Below, piece by piece: positions 17,588 to 24,605 of a stretch of DNA of 64,000 bases. A program made the position numbers and the translations under genes. Source of the stretch: Paenirhodobacter hankyongi (GTDB lineage Bacteria > Pseudomonadota > Alphaproteobacteria > Rhodobacterales > Rhodobacteraceae); assembly GCF_003664585.1 (NCBI RefSeq), contig NZ_RCHI01000017.1:28037-92036 (forward strand), read 5' to 3'. The notes below the pieces were generated by a model that saw only the letters and a program-made list of their open reading frames with translations, was not told the DNA's origin and did no database searches. Position 1 is the first letter of the stretch, and each line of letters starts with the position of its first letter.

Positions 17588-18477
17588 GGGGTGATCTCCA
17601 GTCCGTCCTGTCCGATGGTCCAGCCTGCCGCCTCGGCCTCGGCGCGTTCGGCCGAGCCCGGGCGCAGCACCGGGTTGGTGTTGTTCATGTGCACGAAGAC
17701 GCGCCGGCCGATGTTCAGACCGGCAAGCGCGGCGATCGTGCCGCCGGGGCCCGAGATCGACAGATGCCCCATCCGAGCGCCGGTCTTGTGGCCCAGCCCG
17801 GCCCGGATCATCTCGTCGTCGCGCCACAGCGTGCCGTCGAAGAACAGCACGTCCGCCCCCTCGATCCGCGCGGCAAGGGCGGGCGTGATCGCGGCACAGC
17901 CGGGGATGTAGAGCACCCGGCGCCCTGCCCCCACACACTCGACCCCCACCGTCTGCTCGCCGACGAGCCCGGTCTCGACCACCTCGCCCTCGAGGTAGAG
18001 CGGCACCTTGCCCGGCACGGCGAAGAGCGTCGCCTCAAGACCCTGTGCCAGCCGAAAGGGCGTGTCGAGGGCCACCGGCCGGCGCGCGACCAGATCGGGG
18101 CGCAGCGCGTCAAAGACCGGATTCGCCGCCAGCACGCCCAGAATCGCGGGCGTCGCGAAGAGGTCGAACCGCTGCATCTCGCGCAGCGTCAGCAGCCCCG
18201 CGATGTGGTCGATATCGCCATTCGTCAGCAGCACCGAGGCAAGCGGCACCGCCCGCGGCCCGGTCGGGTGCAGGGGGGGCGCCGCCGCCAGCTGTGCGCG
18301 GATATCGGGCGAGGCGTTCAGCACCGCCCAGGTGCCGCCGCCATCGCCCGAAACGGCAAGCGAGGATTGCGTCAGCGACGCAATCTCGCCCGCCCGCGCG
18401 GCCGTGCAGTTCGGGCAACCGCAGTTCCACTGCGGCAGCCCGCCACCCGCTGCGGCGCCCAGGATGCGCAGTCGCAA
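17584..18477 (-). CDS. pqqB: PQQ biosynthesis protein PqqB (TTG start)
   Basis: 297-residue MBL-fold protein of the PqqB family, thought to hydroxylate the Tyr of the crosslinked dipeptide. The start must be TTG at 18475-18477, giving MRLRILGAAAGGGLPQWNC, the canonical PqqB N-terminus; no ATG or GTG fits. The CGCPNC zinc-binding pair, TNGDIDHIAG and HMNNTNP are visible. It begins 5 nt after the pqqA stop without a strong ribosome site, suggesting coupling to pqqA translation. Confidence 0.92.
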   Translation of the reverse strand: MRLRILGAAAGGGLPQWNCGCPNCTAARAGEIASLTQSSLAVSGDGGGTWAVLNASPDIRAQLAAAPPLHPTGPRAVPLASVLLTNGDIDHIAGLLTLREMQRFDLFATPAILGVLAANPVFDALRPDLVARRPVALDTPFRLAQGLEATLFAVPGKVPLYLEGEVVETGLVGEQTVGVECVGAGRRVLYIPGCAAITPALAARIEGADVLFFDGTLWRDDEMIRAGLGHKTGARMGHLSISGPGGTIAALAGLNIGRRVFVHMNNTNPVLRPGSAERAEAEAAGWTIGQDGLEITP

Positions 18478-18482
18478 CGGGC

Positions 18483-18578
18483 TCAGAACAGCACGCCGCC
18501 TTCGTCTTCCGACGGGCCGTACATGTTGATTTCCATGCCGCATTCGATTTCGCGCAGAACCGGTTTCGTCCAGGCCAT
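18483..18578 (-). CDS. pqqA: PQQ precursor peptide PqqA
   Basis: 31-residue ribosomal precursor of PQQ. The crosslinked residues Glu16 and Tyr20 are in ECGMEINMYGPSEDE. GGAGGAGAG stands 4 bp upstream of the ATG at 18576-18578, a much stronger ribosome site than that of pqqB, which fits the need for excess peptide. First gene of pqqABCDE. Confidence 0.95.
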   Translation of the reverse strand: MAWTKPVLREIECGMEINMYGPSEDEGGVLF

Positions 18579-18711
18579 AGGTCTCTCCTCCCGAGGTTGC
18601 GCCCGTGGCGTCGGGCGATAGCCCCATGCTGCCAGATCGTCCCCGGGTCGCGCGATCCCTCCTTTGGTCGGAGATGCGGGCGCGGCAGGGGTTGATTCCG
18701 GGCCCATCCGG

Positions 18712-18727
18712 ACCTATCTAGATAGGT
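18712..18727. promoter_or_regulatory. Toxin-antitoxin operator: perfect 16-bp palindrome
   Basis: ACCTATCTAGATAGGT is a perfect 16-bp palindrome 20 bp upstream of the antitoxin ATG. AT-rich palindromes of this kind are the usual binding sites for Phd/YefM antitoxins and their toxin complexes, so conditional autorepression is inferred. Confidence 0.75.
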
Positions 18728-18747
18728 AGCTGGACAGGAGGCCCGCC

Positions 18748-18999
18748 ATGTGGACGCTGCAAGACGCCAAGAACCGTTTCTCCGCCGTGGTCGAGGCCGC
18801 GCTTGCGGGCCAGCCGCAGCAGGTGACCCGGCGCGGCAAGCCCGCCGTTGTGGTGCTCTCGGCCGCCGATTACGCCCGGATGCAGGCCGCGGCGACGGCG
18901 CATCGCGGCTCTTTCGCCGCGCATCTGCGCGCCTTCCCTGCAGGCGGCGCCCTGCCCGAGGATCGCCCCGCGGTCACGCCCCGCGACGTCGCCTTCTGA
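18748..18999 (+). CDS. Phd/YefM-family antitoxin
   Basis: 83 residues. The N-terminal Phd/YefM DNA-binding fold is visible (MWTLQDAKNRFSAVVEAAL, then PQQVTRRGKPAVVVLSAADYARM), followed by a short flexible tail expected to bind the toxin. AGGAGG precedes the ATG by 6 bp. The stop overlaps the toxin start (TGATG). It follows the perfect palindrome at 18712-18727. Confidence 0.9.
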   Translation: MWTLQDAKNRFSAVVEAALAGQPQQVTRRGKPAVVVLSAADYARMQAAATAHRGSFAAHLRAFPAGGALPEDRPAVTPRDVAF

Positions 19000-19403
19000 T
19001 GCTGATCCTCGACACCAACGTGATTTCGGCTCTGCGCCGGCCCGAACGCAGCCCCGCGGTCTCGGCCTGGCTGGCGCGGCAACGCGACGAGGAGCTGTAT
19101 CTCTCCGTGATCACACTGGGCGAGATCGAGCGCGGCATCGCCCGGCAGGAGGTGCTGAACCCGGCCTTCGCGCAGGATCTGCGGGCCTGGCTGTCGCGCA
19201 CGGTGACGCTCTTCTCGGACCGGCTCCTGCCCTTCGGCGCCGAGGAGGCGCGGATCTGGGGCCGGCTTTCGGCCGAGATCGGCCATGCCGGCGCGGACCT
19301 GCTGATCGCCGCCACCGCACTCGCCCTCGATGCGACCGTGGTCACCGGCAACACCGCCGATTTCCTGCCCACCGGCTGCCGGCTCGAAGACCCGTTCGGC
19401 TGA
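18999..19403 (+). CDS. vapC: VapC/FitB-like PIN-domain ribonuclease toxin
   Basis: 134-residue PIN-domain toxin. Acidic active-site residues are recognisable: Asp5 (LILDTNVIS), Glu42 (LGEIERG), Asp100 (AGADLLIAATAL) and Asp121 (TGNTADF). VapC enzymes cut tRNA or rRNA when the antitoxin is lost. The ATG overlaps the antitoxin stop by one base. Located beside the repABC module, so plasmid stabilisation is the likely role (inference). Confidence 0.9.
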   Translation: MLILDTNVISALRRPERSPAVSAWLARQRDEELYLSVITLGEIERGIARQEVLNPAFAQDLRAWLSRTVTLFSDRLLPFGAEEARIWGRLSAEIGHAGADLLIAATALALDATVVTGNTADFLPTGCRLEDPFG

Positions 19404-19549
19404 TTTCGGCCGGAGCAGAGCCGGTTTGGGCGCGGGTCGGTCCGGCGTTCGTGAAGCCTGTCCTCGACAAGGCTCTTCTGTCGCGCCGCGGGGCCGGTTA
19501 GGCTGTGCCGGAACCCGATCCGCGCAGGCGCGTTCGGGAGGGAAACGTG

Positions 19550-19699
19550 ATGGAGACCAAGATGCCCAAGACCCTGATCCTGATGCTGGCCCTTAGCGCG
19601 CTCGCCGCCTGCGAAACCGTCAAGGGCGCCGGCCGGGACATGCAGGCCGCCGGCGCGGCGGTGACGCGGGAGGCCGGCAAGGCGCAGTCCGACATGTAA
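19550..19699 (+). CDS. Entericidin-like small lipoprotein
   Basis: 49-residue protein with a lipoprotein signal: a hydrophobic run ILMLALSALAAC with Cys21 as the lipid site. The mature tail (ETVKGAGRDMQAAGAAVTREA) is the entericidin A/B pattern. GGGAGGG lies 7 bp upstream of the ATG at 19550; a second in-frame ATG four codons later is possible. Expected to be membrane anchored; function in this group is not established. Confidence 0.85.
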   Translation: METKMPKTLILMLALSALAACETVKGAGRDMQAAGAAVTREAGKAQSDM

Positions 19700-19908
19700 G
19701 CCCGGCGCCCGCCGGAACGGAAAGCCGGTTCCCCGTCCCGGGGGACCGCCCCGCCGCCCCCTGCCCTCGTTCGCGCGCGCGGAAAGTTATCCACAGGCTG
19801 CTGTGGGAAAAAGGGCTTGCCCGAATCCCGATTCTGCCGCATTCATTTACGCCAAGCAGAGAAATAATCGCCAAAGAGCGTAACAAACGCTTCGGCCGAG
19901 GGCAGCAG
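19700..19908 (+). promoter_or_regulatory. repA upstream region with DnaA box
   Basis: 209 bp before repA. It contains a perfect consensus DnaA box TTATCCACA at 19787-19795, overlapping a small dyad CCACAG-gctg-CTGTGG (19791-19806), and a second dyad AGCGT-aacaa-ACGCT (19877-19891) close to the repA start that could bind RepA/RepB for autorepression. The stretch 19820-19880 is AT-richer than its surroundings and probably carries the repABC promoter; I cannot assign exact hexamers. Confidence 0.5.
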
Positions 19909-21102
19909 ATGACGGAACAGACCCGGATTGACCGGCTCGTGGGCGAACATGCCGCGAAGCTATCGGAGCGTTTGCTCGCGCATCGCGCGCAGCTGTTCCC
20001 GCCCGATGCGCACAAGCAGCTGCGCCGCTTCACCTCGGGCGAGGTCGCCGATCTGCTGGGCGTCAAGGACGCCTATCTGCGCAAGCTCAGCCTCGAGGGC
20101 CGCGGCCCGCAGCCCGAGACCGGCCCCGGCGGCCGCCGTCTCTACACCCCCGATGACATCATGGCGCTGCGCCGGCTGCTCGAACAGGGCGCGAAGGTGC
20201 CCGGCACCTACCTGCCCGGCCGGCGCACCCATGCGGACGGCCGCCACGACCACCTGCAGGTGATCACCGTCATCAACTTCAAGGGCGGCTCGGGCAAGAC
20301 CACCACCGCCGCGCATCTGGCGCAGAAGACCGCACTCGACGGCTATCGGGTGCTGGCGATCGACCTCGACCCGCAGGCCTCGCTGTCCGCCCTGCACGGG
20401 TTCCAGCCGGAATTCGACCTGCTCGACGGCGGCACGCTCTACGACGCGATCCGCTATGACGAGCCGGTCGCCCTGCGCGAGGTGATCCGCAAGACCTATT
20501 TCACCAATCTCGACCTGATTCCGGGCAACCTTGATCTGATGGAGTTCGAGCACGACACCCCCCGTGTGCTCGCCGCGCGCTCCGGTCAGATGTTCTTTAC
20601 CAGGATCGCGGAGAAACTGGCAGAGGTCGAGGCCGATTATGACCTCGTCATCATCGATTGCCCGCCGCAGCTTGGGTTCCTGACCATGAGTGCGCTCTCC
20701 GCCGCCACTGCCGTTCTCGTCACCGTGCATCCGCAGATGCTCGACGTGATGTCGATGTGCCAGTTCCTGCTGATGACCTCGAACCTGCTCGGCGTCGTCG
20801 CCGATGCGGGCGGCAACATGGAATACGACTGGCTGCGCTATGTCATCACCCGTTACGAGCCCGGCGACGGGCCGCAAAACCAGATGGTCAGCTTCATGCG
20901 CGCCCTCTTCGGCGAGCATGTGCTGAACCACACGGTGTTGAAATCGACCGCGATCTCGGATGCCGGGATCACCAAGCAGACGCTCTACGAGATCGACAAG
21001 GCGCAGTTCACCCGCGCCACCTATGACCGCGCGATGGAAAGCCTGAACGCGGTCAATGGCGAGATCGAGGGGCTGATCCAGAAGGCATGGGGGCGCGGAT
21101 GA
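19909..21102 (+). CDS. repA: Plasmid partitioning protein RepA (ParA-type ATPase)
   Basis: 397 residues. A MerR-like HTH (RFTSGEVADLLGVKDAYLRKL, about 40-95) is followed by a ParA ATPase domain with deviant Walker A FKGGSGKTTT at 124-133 and DYDLVIIDCPPQLGFLTMSA. This layout and length are those of RepA in repABC replicons. RepA drives segregation with RepB and represses the operon. GAGGG lies 6 bp before the ATG. The stop overlaps the repB start by ATGA. Confidence 0.96.
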   Translation: MTEQTRIDRLVGEHAAKLSERLLAHRAQLFPPDAHKQLRRFTSGEVADLLGVKDAYLRKLSLEGRGPQPETGPGGRRLYTPDDIMALRRLLEQGAKVPGTYLPGRRTHADGRHDHLQVITVINFKGGSGKTTTAAHLAQKTALDGYRVLAIDLDPQASLSALHGFQPEFDLLDGGTLYDAIRYDEPVALREVIRKTYFTNLDLIPGNLDLMEFEHDTPRVLAARSGQMFFTRIAEKLAEVEADYDLVIIDCPPQLGFLTMSALSAATAVLVTVHPQMLDVMSMCQFLLMTSNLLGVVADAGGNMEYDWLRYVITRYEPGDGPQNQMVSFMRALFGEHVLNHTVLKSTAISDAGITKQTLYEIDKAQFTRATYDRAMESLNAVNGEIEGLIQKAWGRG

Positions 21103-22061
21103 GCCGGAAGAACCTTCTCAGCGGGCTGATGGGCCCGACCGATCCGCAGACCCCCTCCCCCGCCCCGGGCCCCTCGGTCTCGGGGCTCGATCCGGACCGG
21201 CCGCGTTTCGCCCGTGGCGCGATCGGCGCGATCTCGCGCTCGGTCGCCGATCTGCAGGCCCGCGCGCTGGTCGAGATCGATCCGGCGCTGATCGACGCGG
21301 GCGGCGTGCAGGACCGGCTGGAAAGCGACGATGCCGAGGATGCCGCGCTGCGCGCCTCGATCGCCGAATATGGCCAGCAGGTGCCGGTGCTGGTGCGCCC
21401 GCATCCCTCGGCCGAGGGCCGCTATCAGATCGTCTATGGCCGCCGCCGGGTGCTCGCGCTGCGCGACCTCGGCCGCCCGGTCAAGGCGCTGGTCCGTGCG
21501 CTCGACGACCGTGACCTGTTGATCGCGCAGGGGCAGGAAAACACCGCGCGCCGCGATCTCTCCTTCATCGAGAAGGCCAGTTTCGCCCGGCAGATGATCG
21601 CCGCGGGCTATGACCGCAAGCTTATCGGCGACACGCTGTCGATGGACAAGACCTTGATTTCGCGCCTGCTTTCCGTGGCCGAGCGGGTCGCCCCCGAAAT
21701 CGTCGAGGCGATCGGCGCCGCCCCTTCGGTGGGCCGCGACCGCTGGCTTGCGCTCGCCGATGCGATCGAGGCGGGCGATCATGCCCCCTCCGAGGTCGTG
21801 GCGATGGTGAACCTCTCGGGCGGGGCGACCTCGGACGCGCGGTTCGAGGCGGCGCTTGCCTATGCCAAGGGCCCGAAACCCGCCCGCAACCGCCCTGCCC
21901 CGCAGCGCATCGACAGTGTGAACGGCATGCCGCTGGCCGAGGCCGAGCGTCGCGGCGGCCGCCTGACCCTGCGCTTCGAGAAGCGCCTCGACCGTGGCTT
22001 CGAGGACTGGCTTCTGACCGAACTTCCCGCGCTGCACCGCAAGTGGAGCGAGGGCGCATGA
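21099..22061 (+). CDS. repB: Plasmid partitioning protein RepB (ParB-type)
   Basis: 320 residues beginning MSRKNLLSGLMGP. ParB/RepB domains are visible: EYGQQVPVLVRPHP and YQIVYGRRRVLALRDLGRPVKALV (about 90-130), QENTARRDLSFIEKA, then an HTH (YDRKLIGDTLSMDKTLISRLL) about 175-200. It binds parS, here the two palindromes at 23421 and 23458. The start ATG at 21099 overlaps the repA stop; an upstream in-frame ATG at 21087 is less likely. Confidence 0.95.
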   Translation: MSRKNLLSGLMGPTDPQTPSPAPGPSVSGLDPDRPRFARGAIGAISRSVADLQARALVEIDPALIDAGGVQDRLESDDAEDAALRASIAEYGQQVPVLVRPHPSAEGRYQIVYGRRRVLALRDLGRPVKALVRALDDRDLLIAQGQENTARRDLSFIEKASFARQMIAAGYDRKLIGDTLSMDKTLISRLLSVAERVAPEIVEAIGAAPSVGRDRWLALADAIEAGDHAPSEVVAMVNLSGGATSDARFEAALAYAKGPKPARNRPAPQRIDSVNGMPLAEAERRGGRLTLRFEKRLDRGFEDWLLTELPALHRKWSEGA

Positions 22062-22103
22062 TCCCGTCACCCGCAACCAAGGAGGCACGACCCGGCCAAT
22101 AGA

Positions 22104-22154
22104 GAAAAGCCCCCCAGGACATGACATCCCGAGAGGCCCGTTCTTGATCTAGCA
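22104..22154 (-). ncRNA. repABC antisense RNA (ctRNA), promoter and terminator visible
   Basis: On the minus strand a near-consensus promoter (TTGACA at 22189-22184, 17-bp spacer, TATTTC at 22166-22161) points into the repB-repC gap. About 50 nt downstream is a rho-independent terminator: an 11-bp RNA stem (22137-22127 with 22119-22109, three G-U pairs) with a 7-nt loop, followed by UUUU at 22108-22105. Size, place and orientation match the small antisense RNAs that control repC in repABC plasmids. The transcript start is estimated. Confidence 0.82.
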
Positions 22155-22163
22155 CCTCAAGAA
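22141..22163 (+). promoter_or_regulatory. repC leader inverted repeat within the ctRNA target
   Basis: TTCTTGA (22141-22147) and TCAAGAA (22157-22163) form a perfect 7-bp hairpin with a 9-nt loop in the repB-repC leader mRNA, lying over the 5' half of the ctRNA and its -10 box. In repABC control models, alternative leader folds decide whether repC is translated; this is the candidate element. Confidence 0.55.
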
Positions 22164-22235
22164 ATACCGGCCCGACGAATCGCTGTCAACATCGCACCTG
22201 CGGTGGCCGATTTCTTTTTGCCTCGTGAAGACTGA

Positions 22236-23417
22236 ATGCAGCACATTTCCACGACGCCCTTCGGGCGGCGGCCGGTCGCGGCTGGCCATCTGGCACAGCG
22301 CGCCCTGGCCGAGGCCCCCCTGCCCGCCACGGCGCCCGACAAATGGGCGATCCTGCGCGACCTGACCGCGGCGCGCGCGGCCTTTGGCATCTCGGACCGG
22401 GATCTCGCCGTGCTCTCGGCGCTGGTCAGCTTTCATCCGCATCTGCAGCTGGCCGAGGGCGACGGCACCATCGTCTTCCCCTCGAACGCGGCCCTTGGCG
22501 AGCGCACGCATGGCATGGCGGAATCGACCCTGCGCCGGCATCTGGCGGCCCTCGTGCGCGCCGGGCTGGTGCTGCGCCACGACAGCCCGAACGGCAAGCG
22601 CTATGCCGCGCGCGGGATGGATGGCGGGCTGGCGGTGGCCTTCGGTTTCGATCTGCGTCCCCTGCTCGTGCGTGCCACCGAGATCGCGGCGGCGGCCGAG
22701 GCAGCGCGGGCGGCCAACCTGCGGCTGAAGCGTCTGCGCGAATCCGTGGTGCTGCGTCTGCGCGATGCGAGCAAGCTGATTGCCTTTGGCGAGGAGCTGG
22801 GCGGGAACTGGGATGCGCTCGCCGATCGCGCGCGGCTGATGGCCCGCTGCCTGCGTCGCAAGCTCGATGCCGGGGCGCTCGAAGCCCTGGGGCTCGAGGC
22901 GGCGGATCTGCTCGAGGCCGTGAATGCCCGTCTGTCTCCGGTCGAGTCAGAAGAAATGAGCGGCAATGCCCTCGAATCCGAGCGGCACATACAGGATTCA
23001 AACAGACTCCTCTCTGAATCTGAACCTTCCAGTGAACAGGAAGGGCTGGCGGAGGCCGAGGCGCCAGAGCCCGACCGGGCGGTACCGAAACTGCCGCTTT
23101 ACCTTGTGCTCAAATCCTGTCCCGATCTTCTCGACTATGCGCCGCATGGCGTCGACAGCTGGCACGAGCTGGTGGGCGTTGCCGATTTCGTCCGGCCGAT
23201 GCTCGGCATCAGCGCCGACGCCTGGCGCGAGGCGCGGGCGACGATGGGCGATGGTGCGGCGGCGGTAACACTCGCCTGCATGCTGCAACGCGCGTCCGAG
23301 ATCCGCAGCCCGGGCGGTTATCTGCGCTCGCTTTCCGCCAAGGCGGCGGCGGGTGGCTTCTCGCCGGGGCCGATGGTGATGGCGCTTCTGCGGGCCGACA
23401 ACACCCGCGCGGCGTGA
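22236..23417 (+). CDS. repC: Replication initiator RepC
   Basis: 393 residues. N-terminal RepC domain ([84 protein letters not shown]) with a winged-helix pattern, a Glu/Ser-rich linker at about 235-280, and a C-terminal domain ending in [15 protein letters not shown]. It is the initiator and the only protein essential for replication in repABC units. The spacing of 174 bp from repB holds the antisense RNA. Translation start ATG 22236 follows a GTGAAGACTGA context without a strong ribosome site, consistent with tight control. Confidence 0.95.
   Translation: MQHISTTPFGRRPVAAGHLAQRALAEAPLPATAPDKWAILRDLTAARAAFGISDRDLAVLSALVSFHPHLQLAEGDGTIVFPSNAALGERTHGMAESTLRRHLAALVRAGLVLRHDSPNGKRYAARGMDGGLAVAFGFDLRPLLVRATEIAAAAEAARAANLRLKRLRESVVLRLRDASKLIAFGEELGGNWDALADRARLMARCLRRKLDAGALEALGLEAADLLEAVNARLSPVESEEMSGNALESERHIQDSNRLLSESEPSSEQEGLAEAEAPEPDRAVPKLPLYLVLKSCPDLLDYAPHGVDSWHELVGVADFVRPMLGISADAWREARATMGDGAAAVTLACMLQRASEIRSPGGYLRSLSAKAAAGGFSPGPMVMALLRADNTRAA
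22935..23050. other. AT-richer segment in repC, candidate oriV
   Basis: Within repC, encoding the linker, base composition drops to clearly lower GC than the flanks (for example GAAGAAATGAGC and ATACAGGATTCAAACAG). Origins of repABC plasmids are known to lie inside repC in an AT-rich tract, so this is the best candidate; no experimental or search support. Confidence 0.4.
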
Positions 23418-23420
23418 TCG

Positions 23421-23436
23421 GTTGACAGCTGTCAAC
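23421..23436. other. parS centromere site 1
   Basis: Perfect 16-bp palindrome GTTGACAGCTGTCAAC, fitting the repABC parS consensus GTTNNCNGCNNAAC. With flanks it extends to 20 bp of perfect symmetry (23419-23438). It lies 3 bp after the repC stop. RepB binding inferred. Confidence 0.88.
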
Positions 23437-23457
23437 CGGTGCCGGCAGGCGGAGGGT

Positions 23458-23473
23458 GTTGACAGCTGTCAAC
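23458..23473. other. parS centromere site 2
   Basis: Second identical copy of GTTGACAGCTGTCAAC, 37 bp centre to centre from the first. Two identical palindromes at this spacing directly after repC make a compact centromere. Confidence 0.88.
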
Positions 23474-23547
23474 TTTGCGGGCGCCGCGTCGAAGGGGGAT
23501 TTCCTCGGCCGCGCGATGCGCTAGGAAGCGGGACCAGGGAGGCCACC

Positions 23548-23799
23548 GTGCAGATCCGGCTCGAGAAGATCAACCACATCCGGCGCCAGCGCCGGTTCTA
23601 CGAGATCAGCGTCACGCAGACGCTGTTCGGCGAGTGGTGTCTTGTCCGTCGCTGGGGACCGATCGGCCGCGCCGGCGGCGGCAGCCTGACGATCTACCTC
23701 GCCACGCTCGCCGAGGCCGAGGCCGCCTGCGAGCGGCTGAAGGCGTTGAAGCTGCGCCGCGGCTATGCGGTGATCCCGGTGCAGCTGCCGCTGTTCTAG
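23548..23799 (+). CDS. WGR domain-containing protein
   Basis: 83 residues consisting almost entirely of a WGR domain (RRFYEISVTQTLFGEWCLVRRWGPIGR, then LAEAEAACERLKALKLRRGY). The GTG at 23548-23550 is chosen because GGGAGG lies 5 bp upstream and the frame further up runs into parS. WGR domains occur with nucleic-acid enzymes and as free-standing small proteins next to plasmid replication genes; function unknown. Convergent with the FCD regulator gene, only 3 bp apart. Confidence 0.85.
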   Translation: MQIRLEKINHIRRQRRFYEISVTQTLFGEWCLVRRWGPIGRAGGGSLTIYLATLAEAEAACERLKALKLRRGYAVIPVQLPLF

Positions 23800-23802
23800 G
23801 GC

Positions 23803-24483
23803 TCAGCCCGCAGCAGCGAGCATCGTCCGGCCGGCACGGATCGAACCGTCATGGATGTCGCGCTCGAGCGCCACGCGCAGCGCCGCCGCGTCGCGGGCCC
23901 GCATCGCCGCCAGCATCTCCTTGTGGTGGTCGACCATGGTGATCGCCGCGATATCCTCGATCACCTGACGCTGGAACGGGCCGAGTTGCAGCCAGATGCT
24001 CTCGATCAGCGGGATCGTCGCCTGATCCGGGTTCAGCGCGTAAAGCGTCTTGTGAAACTCCTGATTCATCCGGGTCAGCGCGTCGAGGTCATGCGCCGCG
24101 ATCGCGGCATCCATCCGGTCGTCAAGCGTGGTGAGCCGGTCGATCACCACCTCGGACAGATAGGGCAGGGCGCGGCCGGCGGCGTGGGTTTCAAGCAGCA
24201 CGCGCAGTTCGACCAGCTCCTCGAACCGGCCCGACGTCATCTGCGGCACGCGCAGCCGACGGTTGCCGAGAACCTCGATCGCATTCTCGGTGCTGAGCCG
24301 GCGCACCGCTTCGCGGATCGGCGTCGGGCTGAGACCGAGCGCCAGCGCCAGACCGCGGAAGGTCAGCGCCGTGCCCGGTTTCAGCGCCCCCACCATCACC
24401 GCGTTGCGCAGCCGCGCATAGGCATAATCCTGCGTGGTCATCCCGGCGAGATGCGGAATTTCGGGGAGCGGGCAGTCGGTCAT
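23803..24483 (-). CDS. GntR-family regulator, FCD (FadR C-terminal) subfamily
   Basis: 226 residues. N-terminal winged HTH (YARLRNAVMVGALKPGTALTFRGLALALGLSPTPIREAVRRL, about 22-75), followed by an all-helical FCD ligand domain with the metal-binding pattern NQEFHKTLYAL and DHHKEMLAAM. Divergent from the putrescine utilisation operon, hence its likely repressor, with a polyamine or organic acid as effector (inference). Confidence 0.88.
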   Translation of the reverse strand: MTDCPLPEIPHLAGMTTQDYAYARLRNAVMVGALKPGTALTFRGLALALGLSPTPIREAVRRLSTENAIEVLGNRRLRVPQMTSGRFEELVELRVLLETHAAGRALPYLSEVVIDRLTTLDDRMDAAIAAHDLDALTRMNQEFHKTLYALNPDQATIPLIESIWLQLGPFQRQVIEDIAAITMVDHHKEMLAAMRARDAAALRVALERDIHDGSIRAGRTMLAAAG

Positions 24484-24605
24484 GGGGCCTTTGGCTTTCC
24501 TGGGCTGGGGGACGCGCCATCCTGCCGTGCTTTGAAGCTTGACTCAAGGGTAGACGTGTATCACAGATTTAGAAAAGATATCACAAAATGCCAGGGAGCA
24601 TCACA
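24484..24605. promoter_or_regulatory. Divergent control region, FCD regulator / putrescine operon
   Basis: 122 bp. Contains CTTGA-c-TCAAG (24538-24548), an 11-bp dyad, and AT-rich DNA with two similar blocks GTGTATCAC and GATATCAC (about 24557-24584) just upstream of the ligase gene. These are candidate operator or promoter elements for the adjacent FCD regulator. Confidence 0.4.

Noticed and set aside
23422..23547. An N-terminal extension of the WGR protein
   Set aside because: The extended frame starts inside parS and its residues come from the palindromes; the GTG at 23548 has a proper ribosome site.
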